The notes under the pieces are model-generated. The model had not been told where the DNA came from, searched no databases, and saw nothing but the letters and a program-made list of their open reading frames with translations. A DNA stretch of 64,000 bases, from positions 124,001 through 188,000 of the forward strand of contig JABDMW010000001.1 of NCBI GenBank assembly GCA_013001295.1, given 5' to 3'. The stretch comes from Hyphomonadaceae bacterium. GTDB taxonomy: Bacteria > Pseudomonadota > Alphaproteobacteria > Caulobacterales > Maricaulaceae. A program made the position numbers and the translations under genes. This document shows positions 53,043 through 62,092 of this stretch, in pieces. How positions within the stretch are numbered: position 1 is the first letter of the stretch; the number at the start of each line of letters is the position of its first letter.

Positions 53043-54308
53043 TTAGAACTGATAGCCAATGCCTAGATTCATGGAATTAACATCGGTATTGGAATTTTCC
53101 GGGCGCTCATTGATATAATCCATTTTCAGAACCACATCGGGAATCGGCCAGAAATTGATCCCGAACACATTGCGCTTGACCCCCGTATCATTGTTGAGAC
53201 CGGCATTGTTATCCCAATCAGCATAACGATAGAACGCGCCGAGTCTCGCGTCGGGAAGCATGCCCATGGGGGTATTAAATGCATAACTCGGCTCTATATA
53301 AAATCCGCTTTGCTTATCGCGGCCCGTTAAATCAACTTCGGCGCCGTCCAGCGACCAATTGGCATGCAGGGCACGCAGGCCAAACCCTTTGAATTTTGCA
53401 TCGATATGTGATGTCCAGAGAAGCGCACTTACATCCTTACCGGTCAGCCCATCGCCGGCGCTTTGCGTGACATCACCTTGATAATAAAGAGAGCTTGCTA
53501 CCCGAACACCAGGAATTCCGGAGTATTGAATGCGGCCGGTATAAGCTTGGGAATTAAACGGGGCTTCTGCCACCTTCTGACGACCCGACCGAATATTGTA
53601 ACCATTGGCAGCATTAAGTTCCAGACCAGAGGATATCATAGCGTCCCAGGACAGCCCGGTAGAACCGATATTACCGCGCGCTCCAAGCCCGGCCTCCCAC
53701 CAGGTTGTCGGGATAATGTTTTTTTCAACAGCGGGACGTTCCACACCGTAAAAAGTCGGCGGTTCATGAATGTCATTGAGTAATCCGACCGGAACCAAAT
53801 GCAAGCCACCCCATACCTGGTTGTTTTCGCCGAGATCAAGCTCGACAAAAGCTTGTTCAAGTTCCACCTCACCCGGCTTGCCATCCCCGGCGAGCGCATG
53901 CTCTATTTCGAGCTCTGAAAAGAAGCGAATATTATCGGTAAATTCATGCCCGATAAACAAGACGAAACGGTGGAAATCGATTTCGTCTTTAGCCCCACCT
54001 TCATAATGGACTTCGCCGTAACCGCCAATGGACAGCCCGTCTAACGCGCTGTTTCCGCCCGCCCCTTCAATTGCACCGGATTCAATAGCATCGGCGACGC
54101 TTTCCACGGACTGCTTGACTTCAATCTGCTCGACCTTGCTCTCAGCCAGTTCGGTTTGCAGTTGATCAATCAATTTTTGTTGTTGTTGTATGACGGCCCA
54201 CATTTCAGCGGCGCTTGGGACGGCGTCCTGTGCGGATGCAAGTTGGGTCTGCAATATCGCTATCAATGCCAGACCGGTTCCCGCCAACATGAATTTAGTT
54301 TTTAACAT
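53043..54308 (-). CDS. Outer-membrane porin-like protein
   Basis: 421 residues with a signal peptide (LIAILQTQLASAQDAVP). A coiled-coil segment (about residues 35-65, EMWAVIQQQQKLIDQLQTELAE) precedes the barrel, whose alternating strands end in MNLGIGYQF, an outer-membrane Phe terminus. Similar to the OprO/OprP porin group. Substrate is unknown; given the Fur-like box, an iron-linked role is plausible. GAGATAG is the ribosome-binding site. Confidence 0.85.
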   Translation of the reverse strand: MLKTKFMLAGTGLALIAILQTQLASAQDAVPSAAEMWAVIQQQQKLIDQLQTELAESKVEQIEVKQSVESVADAIESGAIEGAGGNSALDGLSIGGYGEVHYEGGAKDEIDFHRFVLFIGHEFTDNIRFFSELEIEHALAGDGKPGEVELEQAFVELDLGENNQVWGGLHLVPVGLLNDIHEPPTFYGVERPAVEKNIIPTTWWEAGLGARGNIGSTGLSWDAMISSGLELNAANGYNIRSGRQKVAEAPFNSQAYTGRIQYSGIPGVRVASSLYYQGDVTQSAGDGLTGKDVSALLWTSHIDAKFKGFGLRALHANWSLDGAEVDLTGRDKQSGFYIEPSYAFNTPMGMLPDARLGAFYRYADWDNNAGLNNDTGVKRNVFGINFWPIPDVVLKMDYINERPENSNTDVNSMNLGIGYQF

Positions 54309-54322
54309 ATCTATCTCACTTT

Positions 54323-54339
54323 TTGAGAATGGTTCTCAA
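54323..54339 (-). promoter_or_regulatory. Fur-like box upstream of the porin operon
   Basis: TTGAGAATGGTTCTCAA is a perfect dyad of two 7-bp arms around a 3-bp centre, matching the GAGAATN3TTCTC core of many Fur boxes. It lies 15-31 bp before the porin start codon. It predicts repression under iron-rich conditions. Confidence 0.65.
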
Positions 54340-54511
54340 TTGCAACACCTTTATTGCTCTTGCGACTTATTCGCAACAAGATTCTTCAGATTTGCGTAAA
54401 GGTGTGACAATTTGCCGGTTTATTCGACTAAACAGACATTCGCCCTTGAAATTACCGCAGAAATAAGGGAGTAAGCCCCCTATTCCTCACTCCAGATAAA
54501 AGGGCGACTTC

Positions 54512-54829
54512 ATGAGCTTTAAGGGCAGTAATTTTAACGACCGGATTTCCGAGCAAAAAAAAGCTAAATTGGAAATGCTTAAACGTGCCCAGGCCAAGAA
54601 ATTGTCGCCGGAGGAAGCGGCGAAAAAAGCGGCCGAGCGTGCTGAACGTGCGGAGGCCCGTAAAATCCGTCAGGCGGAAAACGAAAAGAAGCGTAAGTTT
54701 AAAGCGCTGCAGGATGCTGCCTTAAAAGCCGAAAAAGAAATGAACAAAAAGCGGAACAAAGAGCGCCTAGCTGCAGAACAAAAAGCCAAACGCGATGCTA
54801 AATATGCGGCACGTAAAGCCAGAAAATAA
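54512..54829 (+). CDS. DUF6481-like highly charged helical protein
   Basis: 105 residues, almost entirely Lys, Arg, Ala and Glu after FKGSNFNDRISEQKKAKLEML, predicted as one long helix or coiled coil. Its start resembles DUF6481 proteins. A role in RNA or nucleoid binding is possible from charge alone. It converges on ubiE with a 3-nt gap. Promoter and ribosome-binding site (AAGGGCGAC-like) are upstream in the porin/DUF6481 divergent region. Confidence 0.7.
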   Translation: MSFKGSNFNDRISEQKKAKLEMLKRAQAKKLSPEEAAKKAAERAERAEARKIRQAENEKKRKFKALQDAALKAEKEMNKKRNKERLAAEQKAKRDAKYAARKARK

Positions 54830-54832
54830 ACC

Positions 54833-55600
54833 TTAAACTTTCCAGCCCCAATGCAGGGCGCAGACACCGCCTGTGTAATCTTCATATGAAACGCGTTTAA
54901 AACCGGCTGATTTCAACATATCAGCAAAGGCATCCTGCTTTGGAAATTTACGGATACTTTCGACCAAATATTGATAGCTATCGCCGTCGCCCGCCAAGAC
55001 TCCGCCCATTTTAGGGATCACATTAAAAGAATAAAGATCATAGATCTTGCGTAGCCATTCTGTCGGCGGGGTTGAAAATTCAAGACAGTAAAACCTGCCG
55101 CCCGGCTTCAGGATACGCCGCATATCACGCAGCGCCATATCACGGTCCGTCACATTTCTGATTCCGAAGGCTATGGTCACCACATCAGCATAATTATCCG
55201 GAAAAGGCAGACGCTGTGCATCCCCGCACACGCGGGTCAAATCCAGGCCTTTGTCTTTACGAGCATCAATCCCCGCTAGGAGCATTTCTGCATTGATATC
55301 AACGATATATGCTTTTGCCGGATCGCCGCCACGGCGTACCCTGACATCATCGGCTCTTTTGATAAATCTTCGCGCCAAATCTCCGGTGCCGCCTGCGATA
55401 TCCACATGGACTTCACCGGGCTGTGGGTTAATCTTGGCGATTGCCATGTCTTTCCAGATCCTGTGGACACCCATCGACATCGCATCATTCATCACGTCAT
55501 AGCTGCTGGCGACGCTGTCAAAAACGCCGCGCACGCGCCCTTGTTTCTCTTCAACAGGAACCTCTTCGAACCCGAAATCGATTGTCTTGTCTTGTGCCAT
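54833..55600 (-). CDS. ubiE: Ubiquinone/menaquinone biosynthesis methyltransferase UbiE
   Basis: 255 residues. The SAM-binding motif [14 protein letters not shown] and the family block [21 protein letters not shown] are present, as is the C-terminal [12 protein letters not shown]. It methylates the quinone ring at C2 (C5 in some schemes) in ubiquinone synthesis. It is divergent from mutM, with which it is often paired in alphaproteobacteria. The usual ubiB neighbour is not seen. Confidence 0.97.
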   Translation of the reverse strand: MAQDKTIDFGFEEVPVEEKQGRVRGVFDSVASSYDVMNDAMSMGVHRIWKDMAIAKINPQPGEVHVDIAGGTGDLARRFIKRADDVRVRRGGDPAKAYIVDINAEMLLAGIDARKDKGLDLTRVCGDAQRLPFPDNYADVVTIAFGIRNVTDRDMALRDMRRILKPGGRFYCLEFSTPPTEWLRKIYDLYSFNVIPKMGGVLAGDGDSYQYLVESIRKFPKQDAFADMLKSAGFKRVSYEDYTGGVCALHWGWKV

Positions 55601-55679
55601 GCTTAACGCCTGTTATTACTCTTTTCGTCTAGCCGGATTAGCCACAAATGACCAGTGGCCATTATAACGCAGGGGATTT

Positions 55680-56534
55680 ATGCCAGAGCTACCAGAAGTC
55701 GAAACAGTCCGTGCAGGACTTGCCCCGGTGATGGAGGGGCGCAAATTCACGAGGGTAAAACTGAACCGTGAAGATCTGCGTTTCCCTTTTCCAAAAAGCT
55801 TTATCAGGCGCCTGGAAGGCAAATCACTTATTAGCCTGCGTCGTCGAGCGAAGTTTTTGATGGGTGAGCTCTCGAGCGGCGAAACCCTGATCATGCATTT
55901 AGGCATGTCAGGGCGTTTCACCATTGAGACCGGGTCTTGGCCTGCGGACGACACACCGACAAATCCGCAGCACGACCATGTGATTTTTACGATGCAAAAA
56001 CTTGGCAGCGAAAAACAAGGGCCGACGATTATATATAATGACCCACGCCGGTTTGGATTTATGGAGTTATTGGGACAAGGTGAAAGTGGTCGGCTGAAAG
56101 GCTTGGGCCCGGAACCGCTCTCCAATCACTTCAGCGGGCCAAGCTTATTTGAGAGTCTAACCGGCAAAAAAGCGCCGATCAAATCCGCGCTTCTGGATCA
56201 ACGCATCGTGGCGGGGCTCGGAAATATATATGTGCTCGAAGCTTTGCATGCGTCACACATTTCCCCGATACGGCTGGCGAAAGACGTCACGCAGGATGAA
56301 GCAGCGCTTCTGACTACCGAGATCAAAAAAACACTGGAGCTGGCGATAAAAGCCGGCGGGTCGACGTTGAATGATTTTGCAGCTGCAGATGGTGCACTCG
56401 GTTATTTTCAACACCGGTTTCAGGTCTATGGAAAAGAGGGAACAGCCTGTCCGACCCCCGCCTGCACGGGCAATATCGAGAGAATTAAACAATCAGGGCG
56501 CTCCAGTTTTTATTGCCCGAATTGTCAAATTTAG
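55680..56534 (+). CDS. mutM: Formamidopyrimidine-DNA glycosylase
   Basis: 284 residues. The N-terminus MPELPEVETVRAGL supplies the catalytic Pro and Glu after Met removal. The helix-two-turn-helix, DQRIVAGLGNIYVLEAL, and the zinc finger with four Cys (CPTPAC and CPNC) at the C-terminus are complete. It removes oxidised purines such as 8-oxoguanine and nicks the site. AGGGGATTT is a good ribosome-binding site. Confidence 0.97.
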   Translation: MPELPEVETVRAGLAPVMEGRKFTRVKLNREDLRFPFPKSFIRRLEGKSLISLRRRAKFLMGELSSGETLIMHLGMSGRFTIETGSWPADDTPTNPQHDHVIFTMQKLGSEKQGPTIIYNDPRRFGFMELLGQGESGRLKGLGPEPLSNHFSGPSLFESLTGKKAPIKSALLDQRIVAGLGNIYVLEALHASHISPIRLAKDVTQDEAALLTTEIKKTLELAIKAGGSTLNDFAAADGALGYFQHRFQVYGKEGTACPTPACTGNIERIKQSGRSSFYCPNCQI

Positions 56535-56594
56535 CCCGTGACTCTTTGATATGAAGCGCGTAAAACGCCTCCCTTAGATTAAAGGAGGCATCAA

Positions 56595-57371
56595 TTGGCC
56601 TATAAAACATTAGAAGTGACAACTGAAGGTGCGGTTTGCACAATCAAGCTGAACCGCCCTAAAGCGCTCAACGCATTGTGTGCTGAATTGACGCAAGAAT
56701 TGTCCGAAGCTTTAACCAAGTTGGACAAAGATGATAAAATCGGATGCGTTATTCTCACCGGGTCGGATAAGGCGTTTGCAGCCGGCGCCGATATCAAGGA
56801 AATGCAGTCCTGGGAATATCTGGACATCTATAAGAATGATCTATTTGCCAAATATGCGGAAAGTGTCGCCCGGTTCAGAAAACCGATAATCGCTGCTGTT
56901 GCCGGCTATGCGCTGGGTGGTGGATGTGAAATAGCCATGATGTGCGATTTCATCATTGCCGCAGACAATGCGAAGTTTGGTCAACCGGAGATCAATTTAG
57001 GTGTGATGCCAGGCATAGGTGGTACTCAACGATTGGCGCGGGCTGTCGGAAAATCCAAGGCCATGGATCTTTGCCTCACAGGCCGGATGATGGACGCGGA
57101 AGAAGCTGAACGCAGCGGTCTGGTATCCAGGATCGTTCCACTGGATGAACTTATGGAAACGGCAATGGATGCGGCCAAGAAAATTGCCGGGCAATCCCAG
57201 CCTATTGCCATGATGACGAAGGAAACGATCGACGCATCATTTGAAATGTCCTTGACCCAAGGGATTCAATTTGAACGCCGTTTGTTCCAATCCATGTTTA
57301 CAACCAATGACCAAAAAGAAGGCATGGCGGCTTTTGTTGAAAAACGGGCGGCTCACTTCAAAAATAAATAA
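56595..57371 (+). CDS. Enoyl-CoA hydratase
   Basis: 258 residues of the crotonase fold: the oxyanion-hole region KAFAAGADIKEM and AGYALGGGCEIAMMCDFI, catalytic Glu in GQPEINLGVMPGIGGTQRL. It hydrates trans-2-enoyl-CoA in beta-oxidation. The start codon is TTG at 56595, but the ribosome-binding site AAAGGAGG is near perfect at 7-nt spacing. It follows mutM by about 60 nt on the same strand. Confidence 0.94.
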   Translation: MAYKTLEVTTEGAVCTIKLNRPKALNALCAELTQELSEALTKLDKDDKIGCVILTGSDKAFAAGADIKEMQSWEYLDIYKNDLFAKYAESVARFRKPIIAAVAGYALGGGCEIAMMCDFIIAADNAKFGQPEINLGVMPGIGGTQRLARAVGKSKAMDLCLTGRMMDAEEAERSGLVSRIVPLDELMETAMDAAKKIAGQSQPIAMMTKETIDASFEMSLTQGIQFERRLFQSMFTTNDQKEGMAAFVEKRAAHFKNK

Positions 57372-57416
57372 GCGCGCTAGGCTGTAAAATTACGATGTAA
57401 TTAGCACAAAATCAGG

Positions 57417-57445
57417 TTGACGCCTCTAATAAGGGGGTCTATACG
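57417..57445 (+). promoter_or_regulatory. Sigma-70-type promoter of rpsT
   Basis: TTGACG (57417-57422) and TATACG (57440-57445) are 17 bp apart, 48-76 bp before the rpsT start. The leader also holds the hairpin ACGGGT / ACCCGT (57461-57466, 57473-57478) just before the ribosome-binding site, in a position where S20 autoregulation could act. Confidence 0.75.
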
Positions 57446-57492
57446 CGCAATTCAAATTTTACGGGTTCTTTGACCCGTACTTAGAGGATATT

Positions 57493-57756
57493 ATGGCGAA
57501 TACATCATCTGCTAAAAAATGCGTCCGGAAAATGGCACGCAAAACAGAAGTCAACAAAAACAGACGCTCAGCTGTGCGCTCAACATTACGCAAAGTTGAA
57601 GAAGCGATTGCATCCGGCGATCAAAAAGCTGCGCGCGAAGCCCTGAACGCCGCGGAGCCGGCTTTGATGAGCGCGGTCAGCAAAGGCGTGTATCATAAAA
57701 ACACAGGCGCTCGTAAAATTTCACGTTTGTCCAAACGTGTTAAAGCCCTCGGCTAA
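57493..57756 (+). CDS. rpsT: 30S ribosomal protein S20
   Basis: 87 residues, highly basic: [27 protein letters not shown] with later [20 protein letters not shown], the pattern of S20. It binds 16S rRNA in the 30S body. The upstream neighbour of dnaA in many alphaproteobacteria. Terminated by its own hairpin. Confidence 0.98.
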   Translation: MANTSSAKKCVRKMARKTEVNKNRRSAVRSTLRKVEEAIASGDQKAAREALNAAEPALMSAVSKGVYHKNTGARKISRLSKRVKALG

Positions 57757-57780
57757 AACTGCACACATTCTGATTATTTA

Positions 57781-57806
57781 AACCCGGCCGTTCAGCCGGG
57801 TTTTTT
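57781..57806 (+). terminator. Rho-independent terminator of rpsT
   Basis: AACCCGGC (57781-57788) pairs with GCCGGGTT (57795-57802); the TTTTTT run continues to 57806. It ends rpsT about 25 nt after the stop. Confidence 0.93.
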
Positions 57807-58233
57807 ATTGGGGCGCACCTTCAGACTGCAACACTGAGGCGATTACAGTTAATCATTCTCTCGTTTTGACTATTGTCCAAATCATGTTGAAAAAATTTTC
57901 AAAAAAATATCAAGTTTTTTCGACGCCAAGTGCCCGTGAAATTTACATTTTTTAGAGTCAAGTGCACAAAGTCGAAAAAAGTTAACTTTTGTCCGTTGAC
58001 GCAGCCGATTAAACCCTTTTTAAAAGGGGGGTGGGGGGCCACTGGGTTGGGTTCTCTTTCGAGGGAAAACTAGAAGAAAATCGTCGATTTTTTTTCTGGA
58101 ATTCAATTTTTGTATATTATTTTCAATGGCTTGCTACATTTAAGCCATACGAAGCGCATGGGAACGGATGTGAGTGACTGGTGGAATAACATTCCTGATA
58201 ATCCGCTCGCACCGATAGATAATAAGAGACTTA
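57807..58233. other. 427-bp rpsT-dnaA region: G-rich run and inverted repeat
   Basis: No gene or clear DnaA box (TTATNCACA) is seen, so oriC is not supported here. A G-quadruplex motif with runs of 6, 6, 3 and 3 G spans 58026-58051. AAGTTTTTTCGAC (57912-57924) and GTCGAAAAAAGTT (57971-57983) are a 13-bp inverted repeat with one mismatch. One GANTC (GAGTC, 57955) lies between them. A- and T-runs around 57890-57920 and 58076-58096 are marked. This is most likely the dnaA promoter and leader. Confidence 0.55.
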
Positions 58234-59664
58234 ATGTCCATGAGTAAAACCACTTACACAAACGAGATAGCCGCCGGAAATGCGCCAGCATTACAATCTG
58301 GTTCGGCTCTCGAAATTTGGAACATCGTTCAGACCGATCTCCTCAAAAGATTAGGTGATCGCGTGCACAAATCATGGACCGGACAATTAAGCTTTTTCGG
58401 CGCAAATGACACAACTGTCGCACTCACAGCGCCGTCTAAATTTATTGCCGGACGCATAGATGCTAAATATGGCGATCTGGTCAAAACACTATGGGCACAA
58501 CACGACTCCCGTCTCGTGGAGATCGGTGCTGGCTCCGAAATTAACTTAAAAAAGCTCGATACGCCGCCTCCGGCACTAACCCATGCAATTCAAAATCCGG
58601 TGCAATCAAGTGAATCCGACCTTAAAACCGGTCGTTTCACCTTCGACAATTTTGTTTTGGGCCCATCAAATGAACTCGCCTACGCCGTCGCCAAAAGGGT
58701 CGCCCAGTCAGACGATTGTCAATACAACCCTATCCTCATCCACGGACCACATGGTATGGGGAAAACCCATTTGTTGCATGCGGTTCGCACAAAAGCCCTG
58801 GAAAACAATCCGGGTCGAAGAGTGCGACTAATTTCTTCTGAACAATTCGTTGGCAGTTTCGTGCAATCCGTCCGCGCATCTGGCCGCGGCGAGATTGAAG
58901 CTTTTAAAGCGGGTCTGCGCGATGTCGACCTTTTGATTATCGATGATGCCCATTTTATTGCTGACAAGCCCGGTAGCCAGGAAGAGCTGCTCCACACGCT
59001 CATTTCTTTGGTCGATGCTGGCAAGCAAATCCTGTTGGCCTCTGATCGGCATCCCCATGCTATCACAAAAGCCAGTGAGCGGTTAAAATCTTATCTGTGT
59101 GGCGGATTATTATGTGATATTGGCGCGGCAGATTATGATCTTCGGTTGCGCATCCTGGATAGATTGATTGAAAAGCGTCGCAGCAATGGCCATCCTTCGT
59201 TGGCCATGCCCCAAAATGCCCGCGATCACTTGGCTGCCCGTATTAACGCAACGCCAAGAGACTTAGAGGGCGCATTCAATCAAGTTGTTGCAAGATCTGA
59301 GTTTTTAGGCCGCCCATTGACTCTTGAAAGCGTCCAAGAAGCCCTGGAATATACAAGATATTCAGGCGGTACACGTCCAACGGTTGATAAAATCCAACGT
59401 ATTACGGCAAAAGAGTTCGGTATTTCACTTGATGAAATGATGTCGAAACGCCGCGCCCGCTCTATCGCGCGCCCTCGTCAAATTGCCATGTATTTATCGA
59501 AAATGCTGACAACACGGTCATTACCCGACATTGGACGCAGATTTGGTGGCCGCGATCATACGACTGTGATTCACGCGGTAAAACGGGTTGATACGCTGCG
59601 GGCAGAAGACAGCAATTTAAATGCACATGTGGAAAAAATTATAGAGGCATTGAAGTCCGAATAA
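58234..59664 (+). CDS. dnaA: Chromosomal replication initiator protein DnaA
   Basis: 476 residues. N-terminal domain I/II (about 1-110), AAA+ domain with Walker A GPHGMGKTHLLHA and Walker B LLIIDDAHFI, and C-terminal DNA-binding domain IV with DnaA signature GRRFGGRDHTTVIHAVKRV. An ATG two codons downstream is also possible; the first has AAGAG at 5 nt. Part of the rpsT-dnaA-dnaN-recF replication group. Its leader is described above. Confidence 0.97.
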   Translation: MSMSKTTYTNEIAAGNAPALQSGSALEIWNIVQTDLLKRLGDRVHKSWTGQLSFFGANDTTVALTAPSKFIAGRIDAKYGDLVKTLWAQHDSRLVEIGAGSEINLKKLDTPPPALTHAIQNPVQSSESDLKTGRFTFDNFVLGPSNELAYAVAKRVAQSDDCQYNPILIHGPHGMGKTHLLHAVRTKALENNPGRRVRLISSEQFVGSFVQSVRASGRGEIEAFKAGLRDVDLLIIDDAHFIADKPGSQEELLHTLISLVDAGKQILLASDRHPHAITKASERLKSYLCGGLLCDIGAADYDLRLRILDRLIEKRRSNGHPSLAMPQNARDHLAARINATPRDLEGAFNQVVARSEFLGRPLTLESVQEALEYTRYSGGTRPTVDKIQRITAKEFGISLDEMMSKRRARSIARPRQIAMYLSKMLTTRSLPDIGRRFGGRDHTTVIHAVKRVDTLRAEDSNLNAHVEKIIEALKSE

Positions 59665-59850
59665 GGTGTCAAAGTCCGTAATTTATTGTCAGTAAACCAA
59701 AAACTTAACTCCCCCGAAATTCCAATAAGCGCCTCAAACAAAACACTTGGCGTGACGGTCTTTTTGACTATGTTAACCGTTCAAGATTCCTGCCGTAATG
59801 AATCGCGGCAAAACATACGAATATGACACACAACACCAAGTGGGCTTGAT

Positions 59851-60954
59851 ATGAAATTCTCAATGGAACGCGCGGCACTTCTTTCCGCACTCGGGCATGT
59901 TCAAAATGTCGTCGAACGTCGAAATACTATTCCGATTCTTTCAAATGTGCTGATGCACGCGGATGGCAATGCCGTCAACTTCGTTGCGACGGATTTGGAT
60001 ATCGAAATTTCTGAATCCAGCTCAGCCAATGTTGGCGCTCCTGGTGACGTCACAGCGCCCGCTCACACACTGTATGACATAGCGCGAAAATTACCGGATG
60101 GAGCTGAAGTGTCGCTTCAAATCGGGACCGATGGGCGTCTGGACGTTGATGCGGGAAGGTCGCACTTTACATTGCCGCTGCTGCCTGCTGGCGATTTCCC
60201 GAAAATGACGGCGAACGACTTTACGCATGAATTTAAGTTAAGCGGTGCTGAACTGGCGCGACTGATTGATAAAACCCGGTTTGCGATTTCCACGGAGGAA
60301 ACACGCTACTATCTTAACGGAATTTATCTGCACGGTACTGACGGCAAGCTTAGGGCTGTGGCGACAGATGGTCACCGTCTGGCTTTGGCGGAAATGCCAA
60401 CACCAGCTGGCGCAGAAGGTCTACCGGGCATCATTATCCCGCGCAAAACCGTAGCAGAGCTTCGTCGCCTTATTGACGGTATTGGCGATGATATCGAATT
60501 GTCCGTCTCAGAAGCGAAAATCCGTTTCAAAGTCGGCTCGGCCATTCTCACTTCAAAACTGATCGATGGCACGTTTCCAGATTATGACCGCGTCATTCCC
60601 AAGGGGAACGACAAAGAACTCGTCATCGACAATAAGGTTTTTGCAAGTGCAGTGGACCGTGTGGCGACAATCTCTGCTGAGAAATCCAGAAGTGTCAAAA
60701 TGACACTGGATAAAGACGCGCTGGCTTTAACTGTGAACAATCCCGAGCACGGAAACGCTCATGAAGACTTGGCAGTTGATTATGGATTTGACGGCCTCGA
60801 AATTGGCTTCAACGCTAAATATCTGATGGATGTCAGTGGTCAAATCGAAGGACGAGACGTGCATATCCATTTGTCAGACCCCGCCTCTCCTGCATTGGTT
60901 AAAGATGCGGAAGACCCGAACGCTTTATTCGTCCTCATGCCGCTAAGGGTTTAG
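59851..60954 (+). CDS. dnaN: DNA polymerase III sliding clamp (beta subunit)
   Basis: 367 residues with three clamp repeats; it begins MKFSMERAALLSALGHVQNVVERRNTIPIL and ends in the conserved VLMPLRV. It tethers Pol III to DNA. It lies 186 bp after dnaA and its stop precedes recF by a few bases. Confidence 0.98.
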   Translation: MKFSMERAALLSALGHVQNVVERRNTIPILSNVLMHADGNAVNFVATDLDIEISESSSANVGAPGDVTAPAHTLYDIARKLPDGAEVSLQIGTDGRLDVDAGRSHFTLPLLPAGDFPKMTANDFTHEFKLSGAELARLIDKTRFAISTEETRYYLNGIYLHGTDGKLRAVATDGHRLALAEMPTPAGAEGLPGIIIPRKTVAELRRLIDGIGDDIELSVSEAKIRFKVGSAILTSKLIDGTFPDYDRVIPKGNDKELVIDNKVFASAVDRVATISAEKSRSVKMTLDKDALALTVNNPEHGNAHEDLAVDYGFDGLEIGFNAKYLMDVSGQIEGRDVHIHLSDPASPALVKDAEDPNALFVLMPLRV

Positions 60955-60958
60955 GCAA

Positions 60959-62092
60959 ATAAATCCATTTATCGAAAGCCTGCTCCTAACTAATTTCCGC
61001 TCCTACAAAACGCTGGATGTTCAATTTGATGGTCGTCCCGTGGTGCTTTTCGGCGAAAATGGTGCAGGAAAAACCAACTTACTGGAGGCCGTTTCCCTGC
61101 TCTCGCCAGGACGCGGCTTGAGACGATCTGCCTTAAAAGATTTGTCCTTTCGCTCAGCTCATAGTTCGGAAATGACAAATTGGGCAATCTCTGCAAAACT
61201 TCATGCCGACGACGACGTAAAAATTGGCACGGGCCAGATCCCGGGCAAGCCCAATCGACGTCTCATCCGGATTAATGAAAGCAATTCCAGTGGCACTGAT
61301 CTCACCAATTTATTGACCTTGAACTGGTTAACTCCCGCCCAAGACCGGCTTTTTGTCGGTCCTGAATCCGACCGACGTAAGTTTTTTGATCGATTGTGTC
61401 TTGTATATTTTTCTGACCATGGCCGGACCAGCATTGCCTATGAAAAATCCCGGGCAGAACGCAATCGATTATTGAGTGATGGGATTGAAGACGACTATTG
61501 GTTTGATGCGCTGGAGACGGATTTAGCCGAACGGGGCGCGCATATCGCCAAGGCTCGTTGGCAAACGTTACAACGATTACAAGGTGAAATATCTGCGCGC
61601 CCTGAATCGGTATTTCCAAAAGCAAGTATCTCGCTTCAAGGAGAGGCGGAAGATTTATATGCGGCTGGGGCGGATGAAATTGACGTCTGTGAGTATATCA
61701 AAGATGTGTTGATAAAAAACCGGCACATCGACCGCCGAGCGGGGCGTACATTGCGCGGCGTACACAAAACTGCTTTGGTCGTGTTGCATCTTGAAAAAAA
61801 TATGCCGGCCGCAGATTGCTCGACGGGAGAGCAAAAAGCACTTCTTATTGGGCTCATACTTGCACATGCCAATTCTCAGAAAAAGCTGAATCCTGATGGC
61901 CAAGCGCCGATCCTTTTATTGGATGAAGTCGCAGCGCATTTGGATGAACATAGGCGTGCGGCGCTCATTGAAGAACTGTTACAGCTCGACACCCAGGTCT
62001 TTATGACAGGCACAGATTTTGATCTTTTCACCGCCTTTGATGGCCGGGCACAGGTATTCAAAGTAAAGGACGGCGAACTTCTCGCTCAATAA
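60959..62092 (+). CDS. recF: Recombination protein RecF, apparently without a canonical start codon
   Basis: RecF binds gapped DNA and, with RecO/RecR, loads RecA. Similarity starts right after the dnaN stop: ESLLLTNFRSYKTLDVQF precedes the Walker A FGENGAGKTNLLEA; the signature and Walker B ILLLDEVAAHLDE are intact. The first ATG/GTG/TTG in this frame is a GTG at 61040, which would cut off about 20 conserved residues. The frame is closed upstream at 60944-60946. ATA at 60959 (4 nt after the dnaN stop) or CTG at 60980 are the nearest candidates; I give 60959 as the most conservative. About 377 residues. Confidence 0.85.
   Translation: MNPFIESLLLTNFRSYKTLDVQFDGRPVVLFGENGAGKTNLLEAVSLLSPGRGLRRSALKDLSFRSAHSSEMTNWAISAKLHADDDVKIGTGQIPGKPNRRLIRINESNSSGTDLTNLLTLNWLTPAQDRLFVGPESDRRKFFDRLCLVYFSDHGRTSIAYEKSRAERNRLLSDGIEDDYWFDALETDLAERGAHIAKARWQTLQRLQGEISARPESVFPKASISLQGEAEDLYAAGADEIDVCEYIKDVLIKNRHIDRRAGRTLRGVHKTALVVLHLEKNMPAADCSTGEQKALLIGLILAHANSQKKLNPDGQAPILLLDEVAAHLDEHRRAALIEELLQLDTQVFMTGTDFDLFTAFDGRAQVFKVKDGELLAQ

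Noticed and set aside
57807-58233. oriC next to dnaA
   Set aside because: No TTATNCACA-type DnaA boxes found by eye, and in Caulobacter-like bacteria oriC is often elsewhere.
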